NCBI RefSeq assembly: GCF_028464145.1
Contig: NZ_JAQPCG010000001.1
Location: 248,001 to 312,000 of the forward strand
DNA length: 64,000 nt
Source: Maribacter sp. PR1
Lineage (GTDB): Bacteria; Bacteroidota; Bacteroidia; Flavobacteriales; Flavobacteriaceae
Reading direction: 5' to 3'
In this document: positions 8,507 to 17,900 of the stretch, piece after piece
How positions within the stretch are numbered: position 1 is the first letter of the stretch
Layout of the letters: every line of letters begins with the position of its first letter
The notes under the pieces: model-generated
What the model saw: only the letters and a program-made list of their open reading frames with translations
Database searches by the model: none
What the model was told of the DNA's origin: nothing
Position numbers and translations under genes: made by a program

Positions 8507-8662
8507 CTATTTATATGTAGACACTCTTTCGTCTGAAATAGGTCCATTCCAATTTAGTCCAAAGGCAAAATCATAAACATTCCCTTCAGAATCCGTATAC
8601 GGGATCATATCCCTTGGCACATCTTCAAACTGGGTTTCGACGGTAGTCATATCGGCAGGCAT
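8507..8662 (-). pseudogene. 51-codon open frame, probably the C-terminal remnant of a lost gene
   Basis: From ATG at 8660-8662 to TAG at 8507. The translation (MPADMTTVETQFEDVPRDMI, then IPYTDSEGNVYDFAFGLNWNGPISD, given here in part) has normal composition and looks like the tail of a larger enzyme. An in-frame TAG sits immediately before the ATG, and the other frames upstream are also interrupted, so nothing longer is intact. It could instead be a small cytoplasmic protein at the end of the esterase operon, before the terminator at 8467. Otherwise 8370-8741 holds no gene that I can support. Confidence 0.35.
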
Positions 8663-8741
8663 CTAAAATGGCAGAGCACAAGGGTTGTAATGGTCTGTAC
8701 ACTCAAAAGTTCATACTCCCTGAATTTTGGTATTATTTTTT

Positions 8742-10355
8742 CTAATTTCCACTTACAATTTCAAACAATTCCTTGTCCATTTGAGGTTTTACCTCACAGG
8801 TTACGTTAAAATGCATCGTAGCCGTATTCGTTTCATTGTATACAGGCCATTCCGGCAAACTAGCTGCATTGGGATTCCCCGTCTTGGCAAAATTGATCCA
8901 AGCGCTACTCATTTTATCGGCCAGTTGATGGGCCTCTTCGCCTCCTCCGGTCATTTGATTTGCCAAATCCACCGTATCAAATACAAATGGTAATTCCATA
9001 CAATGCAAGGCCTTGTATTTTCCATTGAAAACTGGGGACTGCCAGGTAAACAAATACATATAAACATCCGCTCCGCCCTTTAAAGCAGATTTTTCGTTCG
9101 CCTGCACCACGGCTCCAGGTCTGAACATCGTATCCACGTCCAAAAGATCTTTGGGGTCTGTATCGTTGGGGTATGCTTTTTTCACGGCCTTTATATAGGC
9201 ATCGGCATTTTCTTTATAGCGTTCCTTAATCTGTTTCATAATATCTTCTTCAGAAGCATTTACCAATTGCATCGTAGTAAAAGGGGCAAATTCGTTTTTT
9301 ACCGTTCCAATCAATAGTGGTATTTCCTTGGACATTTCCATGGCCTTGTTGGAATTTACCTGATGGGGTAAATCCGTTCCATCCAGGCTAGGTCCCCAAC
9401 TAAGACCAAAACCTATAGCCGGTTTGCCAGCAGCCCTCATTTTTTCGGCCGTAATTCTTAAAGCCTTGCTACTTGCTTCGGACAATACTTCAAAAGGAAT
9501 ATTCTGAATGCTATCCACAGAGGCCTCATCCAACCCTAAAATGGATAAGGTTTCGGACGCTATGGACTGGGTATCCTCTTTTTCCAAAATAGAACTTCTA
9601 AAAGATCCGCTCTGATTAATAGCCTTATGGAACAAACCCTCGGCCTTGGGCATGGCCATTAAAGTATTTACCTTGGCACCACCACCAGATTGGCCAAAAA
9701 TGGTTACATTATTTGGATCGCCCCCAAAATTGGCAACATTGTCCTTGACCCATTCCAAGGCCAAAACGATATCTAACATGCCGTTGTTGGCGGAATGACT
9801 GTATTTATCCCCATAGGCCGAAAGATCCAAGAACCCTAAAACATTCAAACGATGATTAATGGACACAACGACTACATCTCCTTTTTTACTCAGATTTTCA
9901 CCATCATAAGACGGTAGTTCATGACTTGACCCCGAAGTGAATCCACCCCCGTGAATCCAAAATAGTACCGGTCTTTTTTTAGTGTCCGATATACTTGGGG
10001 TCCAAACGTTCAAACTTAAACAGTCCTCATTGGTATATCCCCAATCATGGTCAAAAACAAATTCCGCCTCATCATTGACCGTTGTTGTTGGTGTTAACAA
10101 AGGGGCCACTGGTCCATACATCGTAGAACTACGAATACCCTCCCATGGTTCTGGTTTTACAGCGGCCTCAAACCTTTCGGCCTTACCAAAAGGAATTCCC
10201 TTATATGTAAAAATATCGTTTTGTATATACCCGCGGACCTTTCCATTATTGGTGTTCGTAACCGCCACATCCATTCCGGTCTTCACTTCTTGGGCCACCA
10301 TGGAAATGGAAACCGATAATAGAAGCATGCAAATTTTAAGAGTTAGTTTTTTCAT
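8742..10355 (-). CDS. Exported carboxylesterase, type B family
   Basis: 537 residues with a signal peptide (1-22, ending MVAQ). The alpha/beta-hydrolase landmarks are in order: EDCLSLNVWTP (110-120), oxyanion HGGGF (135-139), nucleophile GQSGGG with S223, acid E355 in TVKNEF, and H451 in ALHCMELPFVF. The nucleophile elbow reads GQSGG instead of the commoner GESAGG. It would hydrolyse carboxylic esters outside the inner membrane; in this setting ester decorations of plant or algal carbohydrate are likely, which is inference. It is the last gene of the operon headed by the Nudix regulator, 14 bases after the flavoprotein gene. Confidence 0.92.
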   Translation of the reverse strand: MKKLTLKICMLLLSVSISMVAQEVKTGMDVAVTNTNNGKVRGYIQNDIFTYKGIPFGKAERFEAAVKPEPWEGIRSSTMYGPVAPLLTPTTTVNDEAEFVFDHDWGYTNEDCLSLNVWTPSISDTKKRPVLFWIHGGGFTSGSSHELPSYDGENLSKKGDVVVVSINHRLNVLGFLDLSAYGDKYSHSANNGMLDIVLALEWVKDNVANFGGDPNNVTIFGQSGGGAKVNTLMAMPKAEGLFHKAINQSGSFRSSILEKEDTQSIASETLSILGLDEASVDSIQNIPFEVLSEASSKALRITAEKMRAAGKPAIGFGLSWGPSLDGTDLPHQVNSNKAMEMSKEIPLLIGTVKNEFAPFTTMQLVNASEEDIMKQIKERYKENADAYIKAVKKAYPNDTDPKDLLDVDTMFRPGAVVQANEKSALKGGADVYMYLFTWQSPVFNGKYKALHCMELPFVFDTVDLANQMTGGGEEAHQLADKMSSAWINFAKTGNPNAASLPEWPVYNETNTATMHFNVTCEVKPQMDKELFEIVSGN

Positions 10356-10369
10356 TGTTTCAATATTTT

Positions 10370-11740
10370 TTAGGCTTGATATAAATTCTTGTTCAAATAA
10401 TCATTTTTGAATTTTCCATCGGAATCGTGCTGTTTCGCCAGAGCTAGAAAATCCGAAAACTTACTATATCTTAAGGCCAACACCTCGGGGTCAACGTTAA
10501 AGATTTTCCCCCAATGTGGCCTGAACTGAAAAGGCTCCAGTTCATTTTCTATCATGGTTACCAGCTCCCCAACTTCCTTGGGGTTTTGTTTCCATGTGAA
10601 ATGAATGGCAACACAATCCTGTTGATAACATGGGCTCATCCAATAATCATCTGCCGCTATGGTACGTATTTCAGTAATCATCAATTGCGGGGAAATTAGG
10701 TCTCTCTTTTTTTCCAGGGCCAATATGGCATCAAGTGCTTGATCTTCAGGTACAAAAAACTCCGATTGTAATTCTTCACCGCTACTGGGCGTGAAACCCA
10801 TTTTAAAATGCGGAAGTCGGTCGTACCAAGGTCCAGAAACACCCATTTGATCCGTGCAATTCACAGCAGACAATTCCGTAATTGGATGCAGGTTTCTTGT
10901 AGCCGCTTTGGCTCCAAAATAATCGTTACCTAAATCCTTAACTTCTTCATCGGTCCGTCTTTTCACCCACACCTGACTTATTTTTTGATCCTGCCAGTCC
11001 GTAAAAAGACTTACGCTGTAACCACCCGATAAAATAGCATGAAAATTTTCCTTCAGGGATTCCAAGGGAAGTTCTTGAAAGACATCCTGTCGAACATCAA
11101 ATGTCTTTTGGATATCCAAGGTCATTTTGGTGATAATACCCAAGGCTCCGAGATTTACTACAGCACCGTTAAAGGCTTCGTCTCCCCTTTTTAGCATTAT
11201 AATTTCTCCATTGCCATTGACCAATTCAATGGCAGCCACTCCAGTTGCTAAATTTCCGTTTTTAACGCCAGAACCATGTGTTGCCGTCGCACATGCTCCC
11301 GCAACCGAAATATGTGGCAGAGAGGCCAAGTTATGCAAAGCATATCCCCTTTCATGTAATTCAGGGGCAAAATCACCGTATTTAGCACCTGCACCAACGG
11401 TAACGGTCATTTTTTCCTCATCCAAATCGATGACACCATTTAAATGTTTGGTGGAGATTTGGTTCATAGGACTATCGGCAATGTTGTTGAAACAGTGTTT
11501 AGATCCTAAGGCTTTTTGAGCATCCAGTTCCTTGATCAAGGTTTGAACCTCTGAAGTGGTCTTCGGCTCATGTAAATCTTTTGCCTTGTACACATAGTTA
11601 CCGGCCCAATTCTTTCGAACAGGTTCAAGTGGCAAATCTTCGGACATTTTCTTTTTATCCAGTTTACAGGAGGCCAAGGGATTTATGGTCGTAGCAGCTG
11701 CGAATGCGGCCGTAGTTTTAATAAAAGTTTTCCGTTTCAT
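10370..11740 (-). CDS. FAD-linked alditol/xylitol oxidase-like protein, exported
   Basis: 456 residues. The VAO-type FAD domain reads LGSKHCFNNIADS (79-90), where H82 matches the histidine that carries FAD covalently in alditol oxidase, and LASLPHISVAGACATATHGSG. The C-terminal FRPHWGKIF matches the substrate-binding end of the arabinono-lactone/alditol oxidase group. The N terminus KRKTFIKTTAAFAAATTINP with LASC (C25) looks like a Tat-type lipoprotein signal lacking one canonical arginine. It would oxidise a polyol or sugar lactone to aldose plus peroxide in the periplasm. The substrate cannot be told. The next gene upstream ends 9 bases before it. Confidence 0.88.
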   Translation of the reverse strand: MKRKTFIKTTAAFAAATTINPLASCKLDKKKMSEDLPLEPVRKNWAGNYVYKAKDLHEPKTTSEVQTLIKELDAQKALGSKHCFNNIADSPMNQISTKHLNGVIDLDEEKMTVTVGAGAKYGDFAPELHERGYALHNLASLPHISVAGACATATHGSGVKNGNLATGVAAIELVNGNGEIIMLKRGDEAFNGAVVNLGALGIITKMTLDIQKTFDVRQDVFQELPLESLKENFHAILSGGYSVSLFTDWQDQKISQVWVKRRTDEEVKDLGNDYFGAKAATRNLHPITELSAVNCTDQMGVSGPWYDRLPHFKMGFTPSSGEELQSEFFVPEDQALDAILALEKKRDLISPQLMITEIRTIAADDYWMSPCYQQDCVAIHFTWKQNPKEVGELVTMIENELEPFQFRPHWGKIFNVDPEVLALRYSKFSDFLALAKQHDSDGKFKNDYLNKNLYQA

Positions 11741-11749
11741 CTTGAAGGA

Positions 11750-12673
11750 TTACTCAAATCCGATTTCCTTCAACCCTTCATGGCTAATCTTTATGGCTTC
11801 CAAAGGTTTTAGTCCATCAAATGTCATATCCTGTTCCACCATATAATATTCCATACCGGAAAGCTCTTTCTTCTCTAAAATTCTACCAAAATCAATGGTT
11901 CCTGTACCAACAGGAGCAAATCTCCCCTGATCATCCATATCCTTTACATGCCAAAGTTTAAAACGACCCGGATACTTTTCAAAATAAGCAACTGGGTCGG
12001 CGCCTGCTTTGGTCACCCAATACAAGTCCATTTGAAAGTTAACGTTATCAGGATTACAATTTTCCAGTAAATAATCTATCATTACCACATCGTCGTCCCC
12101 TTTTTTAAATTCGAAATCGTGATTGTGATATAAGAGTTTAAGGCCAGCATTGCTTGCTTTTTCCCCAAGAGTATCCAAAATATCGGCTAGTTCCTGAGCG
12201 GTACCTTTCATTCCCATAGTTCTTTCCTCCATATTGAAGGTGAACATTCCCATAGGAGGAACTGGTACTACGAAATATTCAAATCCCGCAGCCTTAACCT
12301 CTGCCATCATTTCATCCGCATTATCCAATGTAACGCTAGACTGATGTGTACTTATAGGGTTAAGGCCTATTTCAGATAAGTAGGCTTTAAAATCAACAGG
12401 AGTCATGTTGTAGAATTTACCATCAGCATAACCTGCGGCCTCAATATTTTCATAGCCTGCATCCGCGACGGCCTTTAAGGTTGACTTGGCATCCGTTCCC
12501 ATATCATCTCTTACGGTGTATAATGCAAGACCTCCAAAGTCCTTAACTTCTTCCACTGGAGTTTCAGGCGTATCTGCCATTTCATTTGTTTTCTCCGTTT
12601 TTTCCTTACAAGAAAAAACAAGGCCAAATGCAACCAGTATAAACGCATTAAAAATTATTTTCTTCATGTTCAT
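11750..12673 (-). CDS. Sugar phosphate isomerase/epimerase-like TIM-barrel lipoprotein
   Basis: 307 residues. FGLVFSC is a lipobox with C22, followed by an acidic Thr/Glu-rich linker and an AP-endonuclease-2-type TIM barrel starting at FGGLALYTVRDDM. Metal-site text is visible: LLYHNHDFEF, FQMDLYWVTKAG, LWHVKDMD and YYMVEQD. Such exported barrels occur with sugar oxidoreductases in Bacteroidota, some acting on 3-keto-sugars; the reaction here is unknown. It sits between the Nudix regulator and the alditol-oxidase-like gene in one operon. Confidence 0.88.
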   Translation of the reverse strand: MNMKKIIFNAFILVAFGLVFSCKEKTEKTNEMADTPETPVEEVKDFGGLALYTVRDDMGTDAKSTLKAVADAGYENIEAAGYADGKFYNMTPVDFKAYLSEIGLNPISTHQSSVTLDNADEMMAEVKAAGFEYFVVPVPPMGMFTFNMEERTMGMKGTAQELADILDTLGEKASNAGLKLLYHNHDFEFKKGDDDVVMIDYLLENCNPDNVNFQMDLYWVTKAGADPVAYFEKYPGRFKLWHVKDMDDQGRFAPVGTGTIDFGRILEKKELSGMEYYMVEQDMTFDGLKPLEAIKISHEGLKEIGFE

Positions 12674-12703
12674 TATTGTTTTAATTAATTATTGATTCAA
12701 TTT

Positions 12704-13405
12704 TTATTTAAAGCTATATAGATAAGGAGCTTTATGAGCTTTACCCTGAAACAATTTTTCATGCCTTACCAAAATGTCAAGGGAAAGCATTTTTCTTTGA
12801 AAAGTTGTTCGTCGCAGTCCCACTCCTAATACCGCTTCATATACCTGTTGCAATTGCTTCATTGTGAATTTATGAGGCAATAGGTTCGTCCCTACCAATT
12901 TCCGATCCAAATTATGGCGGAGTACCCTAAGCGCCCTTTCCACCATTTCCTCATGGTCCATCATCAACTTTGGAAGTTCATCAATCGGGTACCAGTTGAT
13001 ACTATCCGAAAGTTCATCGGGTTTAGGAGTCACATCTTCATAATTGATCAGTGCATAGTAACCAATGGAAATAAATCGCCCCATCATCCAGCTGTACTGT
13101 TCCTTATCCAAATTATTTTGGGTTAAAATCTTATCCATTGCTGCTGGATCGGACCGCTTTAAACCACCAAAGGTGTAGAATTGTTCCAAGTAAATATCCT
13201 GAATACCGGTTCGCTGCCTAACTCCATTTTTTACCGCGTCCTCCAAGTTTTCATCCATCTGTACAAATCCTCCAGGAAGCGCGAACAATCCTGTATTGTG
13301 ATACTCCAAAATAAGGATTTTCAACTGAGTTCCATTAAAGCCAAATATTACAGAATCATATGACAAATTTTGAATAAAATCCTGCTTTTCCTCCATAGTC
13401 TTCAA
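12704..13405 (-). CDS. Nudix-type sugar-responsive transcriptional regulator (NrtR/AraR-like)
   Basis: 233 residues: an N-terminal Nudix fold (about 15-150) and a C-terminal winged helix (about 155-233, with FTMKQLQQVYEAVLG and RRTTFQRKML). In the Nudix box the catalytic REUXEE reads NGVRQR (60-65), so the acidic metal ligands are gone and hydrolysis is unlikely. That is the hallmark of the Nudix-derived regulators that sense pentoses or ADP-ribose-like ligands. As first gene of the esterase/oxidase/isomerase operon and divergent from the CE1 esterase, it probably controls both through the inverted repeat at 13467. Confidence 0.87.
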   Translation of the reverse strand: MKTMEEKQDFIQNLSYDSVIFGFNGTQLKILILEYHNTGLFALPGGFVQMDENLEDAVKNGVRQRTGIQDIYLEQFYTFGGLKRSDPAAMDKILTQNNLDKEQYSWMMGRFISIGYYALINYEDVTPKPDELSDSINWYPIDELPKLMMDHEEMVERALRVLRHNLDRKLVGTNLLPHKFTMKQLQQVYEAVLGVGLRRTTFQRKMLSLDILVRHEKLFQGKAHKAPYLYSFK

Positions 13406-13466
13406 TTTACACGCGCAAATAATCCTAAAGTGTCAAATAACGAACAAAACAAGTAGAAAACAAAGT

Positions 13467-13493
13467 ATTATTGTAACAAAATGAGACAATAAT
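13467..13493. promoter_or_regulatory. Inverted repeat, operator candidate of the Nudix regulator
   Basis: Perfect 8-bp arms ATTATTGT and ACAATAAT with an 11-base spacer, in the 219-base divergent region between the regulator and the esterase gene. Centre spacing of about 19 bases suits a dimer on one DNA face. Assignment to this regulator rests on position only. Confidence 0.45.
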
Positions 13494-13505
13494 TAAACTA
13501 TTACC

Positions 13506-13535
13506 TTTAGGAAGCGCTTTTTTTGTATACATTTG
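13506..13535 (+). promoter_or_regulatory. Promoter of the CE1 esterase gene
   Basis: TACATTTG at 13528-13535 matches TAnnTTTG exactly; TTTAG at 13506-13510 is a fair -33 at 17 bases distance. The start codon follows 89 bases later, so a leader of about 80 bases is expected. Confidence 0.6.
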
Positions 13536-13624
13536 TTTGCGTTCACAACTACCTACCTCATCCTTAGCAGGAATAAATATTAAAAATCTAAGACTTAAAA
13601 TAATTTCGATCTAAACTTTTTAAA

Positions 13625-14821
13625 ATGACAAAAACAAAAATAATGATTGCCCTTGTCATGCTTTTGGCAGGTCTAAAATCAAACGGACAAGAAGCCTTAT
13701 TTGGCGGACAGGAAATTGTATCACCAGAAATAAATAAAGATAAAAGCGTAACATTTCGATTATTGGCGCCAGCGGCCGATTCCGTATTCATTACAGGGGA
13801 TTTTCTGCCCACCACAAAAATGAAGACTCCCATGGGTGAAATGGATGCCCCCGGAAAAAAGTTGTTATCCAAAAATGGTGACGGCCTTTGGACGTATACC
13901 ACCGAAACCTTACCCTCTGAATTGTACAACTATAGTTTCATTGTAGATGGTATGACTATAAGGGATCCAAACAACCCCTTTGTCATAAGGGATGTGTCTT
14001 CCCTGACCAATATTTTTATTATTGGGAAAGGAAAGGCAGACAGTTACAAAGTAAATGATGTGCCCCATGGAACCGTTGCCAAACGATGGTATGATTCACC
14101 CGGACTTGGCATGGACCGCAGAATAACCATCTACACCCCACCAGGATATGAGGATTCCAAAGAAGAATATCCTGTACTCTACCTTCTTCATGGTGCCGGA
14201 GGTGATGAAGAGGCTTGGATGGACTTGGGACGTACCTCACAAATTATTGACAATCTTATTGCAGAAGGAAAGGCACAGCCAATGATCATAGCAATGCCCA
14301 ATGGCAATGTTACCCAAGATGCAGCACCTGGAAAGGGCAGTGATGGATTTTACAAGCCAGTTTTTATGGCCCCGAAAACAATGGACGGTACGTACGAAGC
14401 ATATTTTATGGACATTATCAAATTTGTTGAAAGCAACTATCGAGTGAAAGCGAATAAAGAAAATAGGGCTATTGCTGGTTTATCCATGGGCGGATTTCAC
14501 TCCTTTCATATTTCAAGATACTACCCCAATATGTTTGATTATGTAGGGCTATTTTCCGCAGCCATCATGCCCAGAGAAGATGCCACAGGAGAAGTGTATA
14601 ATAACATAAACGAAACGCTTGAACAACAGCACAAAAATGGTCTGGAATTATACTATATCGCCATTGGAAAAACAGATTTTCTATATAAAGCCAATCAAGA
14701 TCTTAAGAAGCAATTGGACGAAATAGGAATGCCCTATGAATATGTAGAAACCGACGGTGGACATATTTGGCGTAACTGGCGAATTTACCTGACCGATTTT
14801 GCTCCCAAATTATTCAAGTAG
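13625..14821 (+). CDS. Exported CE1-type esterase with N-terminal CBM48-like domain
   Basis: 398 residues. Signal peptide about 1-22 (LLAGLKSNGQ). Residues 30-130 form an immunoglobulin-like early-set domain as in glycogen-binding CBM48 proteins (VTFRLLAPAADSVFITGDF). The alpha/beta-hydrolase follows with YPVLYLLHGAGGDEEAW, nucleophile GLSMGG (S287) and H380 in DGGHIWRNW. This architecture is seen in feruloyl and acetyl-xylan esterases. It should remove acyl groups from polysaccharide side chains outside the cytoplasm; the exact ester is not known. It is divergent from the Nudix regulator and is ended by the hairpin at 14841. Confidence 0.9.
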   Translation: MTKTKIMIALVMLLAGLKSNGQEALFGGQEIVSPEINKDKSVTFRLLAPAADSVFITGDFLPTTKMKTPMGEMDAPGKKLLSKNGDGLWTYTTETLPSELYNYSFIVDGMTIRDPNNPFVIRDVSSLTNIFIIGKGKADSYKVNDVPHGTVAKRWYDSPGLGMDRRITIYTPPGYEDSKEEYPVLYLLHGAGGDEEAWMDLGRTSQIIDNLIAEGKAQPMIIAMPNGNVTQDAAPGKGSDGFYKPVFMAPKTMDGTYEAYFMDIIKFVESNYRVKANKENRAIAGLSMGGFHSFHISRYYPNMFDYVGLFSAAIMPREDATGEVYNNINETLEQQHKNGLELYYIAIGKTDFLYKANQDLKKQLDEIGMPYEYVETDGGHIWRNWRIYLTDFAPKLFK

Positions 14822-14840
14822 AAACTCATAAATATTATAA

Positions 14841-14873
14841 AAAAGGCCCAATCCTCAAAGTATTGGGCCTTTT
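14841..14873. terminator. Bidirectional terminator between esterase and rhamnosidase
   Basis: 12-bp stem AAAAGGCCCAAT / ATTGGGCCTTTT with a 9-base loop, A-rich before and T-rich after, so it can end transcripts from both converging genes. Confidence 0.88.
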
Positions 14874-14884
14874 TTATTTCTACT

Positions 14885-14912
14885 AAGAAAAAACTTTAAA
14901 AGTTTTTTTCTT
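14885..14912 (-). terminator. A/T-only hairpin after the rhamnosidase gene
   Basis: AAGAAAAAAC and GTTTTTTTCTT flank a short TTTAAAA centre, nearly perfect with one bulge. It lies about 47 bases past the rhamnosidase stop and may act with the stronger hairpin at 14841. Confidence 0.4.
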
Positions 14913-14959
14913 ATAAATTCATAAATCTCTTATAGGTGTGAACACAGAATTCAATTGCT

Positions 14960-17900
14960 TTAATTATTTATCCTAAAACTATAGTTACCCGAATCTAGTT
15001 CTAAAATAACTTTATTTCCATCATCCTCTAGGAGTTGAACCCCCCCCGCTTTTTTGATTTTTTTACCATCGACTGTAATCTTCTTTTTTGAATCAGAAGG
15101 TAAATGCAATGTGGCCGTAGTGTTAGCCGGTACAGTAGTGTTGTAATCCCAACCACCTTCTATCCACCTCCATTCACTTTCAATACGACCGTACATACTA
15201 TCATAATATCCTTTGGCGAAGGTCATATTCTTATCAGGATCTGGCGTGGGCATTAAAACAAAATGCTTAAAGCCAGGATTTTCCTCATCTCTTTGTATCC
15301 CCAAGGAATAATTGTACATCCAAGCTGCGACAGCACCAAAGGAATAATGATTGAATGAATTCATACTATTGTTTCCACTAAATCCATCTTCAACGGTATA
15401 CGAATTTAAACGCTCCCAGATTGTGGTTGCTCCATTTTTTACGGAATACAACCAAGAAGGATAGGAGGTTTGCTGCAACAAGCGATAGGCAACCTCACTT
15501 TTTCCATTCTCGGACAAGGCATGGTTCAGTGATGCCGTACCGATAAAGCCCGTCATCAAGGAATACTCCGGGCGTACCACCCCAAGTTCATCTTCGTTGG
15601 TGCGCTCAATGGCGGATACCAAATTGGAAATAGTCCTGATTTTGTTCGTTTCGTTTAAAACACCCATATTCAACGGAATAGCATATGATGCTTGTGTGTC
15701 TACAAAGTCTCCTGCTTTTTTTCGTTTATCCTCGGGCAGTGGTGGTCCAAAGCGCATACTTTGGTTCCCTAAATGCAAGGATTTACCTGTTTTACTATCC
15801 ACATACGTTTCATTGAAGAATTCTTTACGTTTCTCGTATTCCTTTTGGAAAGTTTTGGCATCCGCATCCTTCCCTAATAAGGTGGCCGTTTTGGCTAAAA
15901 TTTCCAAATCACGTAAGTGATAGGCCGTCCAAAAAGCCGTATCTTCATTTTTGAATCCTTCGGGGCTCAACCAATCACCCAAGGGCCCTTCATTGATTAC
16001 GCCAGTCTCCGGTTCTATTTTTGAACTAAGAAAATTAATATAACTTTTCATGGCGTCGTAATGCTCCTCCAGCAATGCCTTGTCACCATATTGTTGATAG
16101 ACCTCCCATGCGACGATAACGCCGGCGCTTCCCCATAAGGTTCCACCAAAACCACCACCTACAGGTGCAACATCCGTGAACCTACCGTCTTCTCTTTGAA
16201 TGTCCCTCATAGCCAACATGTGCCTGCTTAAAAATGGGTCTACATCTGCCAAGTAAGTGGATGCCTCCGAAAAGACATTGATATCCCCACTCCAACCCAT
16301 ACGTTCATTTCGCGCAGGCGTGTCCGTAGGGATGGACAAAAAGTTACTCCGTAGCGACCAAGTAATATTTTCCCATAGTTTATTCACTAACTCATTGGAC
16401 GTTTCATAGTTTGAAGCCAAACTTTTGATTGAACTAACGACCAAGCCTTTCACATCACCTAATGGTAATGGGTCGTTGATTCCGGTTATCTCTAAAAAAC
16501 GAAAACCATGGAACGTGAAACGTGGTCGTATGGTTTCTTCACCACCTTTCCTGATATATATATCCTGGGTCAATGCTGCCCTTATATTTTCCAGCATCAC
16601 CATACCCACATTAGGATTGTACTCCCTTAAATCCGGATACTTCACTTCGGCATATCTCAAGGTTATGGTATCACCAGCCTGACCAGGAGGAAGTTTTATT
16701 TCAGGAAATCCAACCATGTTTTGATTTAGGTCGTACACGAAAACATCCGGTCTTACCTCCTCGACACTTATGGGTGTCAGTTCTTTTACGATAGCTGGAC
16801 TTTGGCCTATTTGCCCGATGAGCTCCAAATTTTCATAGCTCAAATCCTCGCCTTGATAGGTAGTCCCATTTAGTGGTACTTCCACAACGGACTTCCAATC
16901 CGTATCGTCAAAATCCGTGGTTGCCCAGCCCTCAATTGCCGACTCCCTATTCGCATCATAGACCTCACCCTGGAAAAAACTACCATATTGTACAGGTCCG
17001 TCCGTAAATAATTTCCAATCCGTATCATTGGTAGTAATTACCTTCTCGGTTCCATCTTCATACGTGATAATCAGTTGGGCCAGTAAAGATTGACGGTCTC
17101 CAAAAAAATTCCAATTTTCACCACTATAGGTAATATTTCCACTCCACCAACCTTCGCTCAACCATGCTCCCAAAGCATTTTCCTTGTCTATAAGATTGGT
17201 AACATCATAGGTCTTGTACATTTGGGTTTTATTATACTGCGTAAGCCCGGGGGTAAAATAATCCTCACCCACTCTTTGGCCATTTAGATACATTTCATAA
17301 ATGCCCCTGGCCGTGACATACAGTCTTGCTTTAGCCACTTTTGCACGGGAAGCACTGAATTCCGTTCTTAACATGGGTTCGGAATTTTTACTGGGGTCTG
17401 CCAGCACCAAAGTGCCTTCTGTCCCTCCAGCTATATGTAGTGAACCGTCTTTTAGGTTTAAATTCGAATTCCCATTGATGTGTTCTTCAAATACGCCATT
17501 ATAATCGGCTTCTTTTTCAAAACCATCTGAAAACAAAGCATTGGAAGGAGCCCTAAAGTTCCTAATGTTAATATTGGAGAATTCGGCTTGTTGATCGGCG
17601 CCTACATAAAAACCGATATCGGCAACCATTGGAAAACTGATATAATTGTTTCCAGAACCTACAGGATTGAGATTGATGCCCTTTGGTGCTCTCGGATTAT
17701 CATCTGCATTGGGGTTTTTGGTCAATTCATTATTTTCTTTCATCCCGTTGAGATAGACCCTGAAAATTCCAAAATTACATTCAGTATAAAAAGCATGCTT
17801 TTCATTTTTGTTCCTCTCGTTTATCAAATCCAAGGGAATTTCATAGCTCTTAAAAGGTTCATCACTACTATCCTTTGGGGTATATCCCACTCTGAAAATA

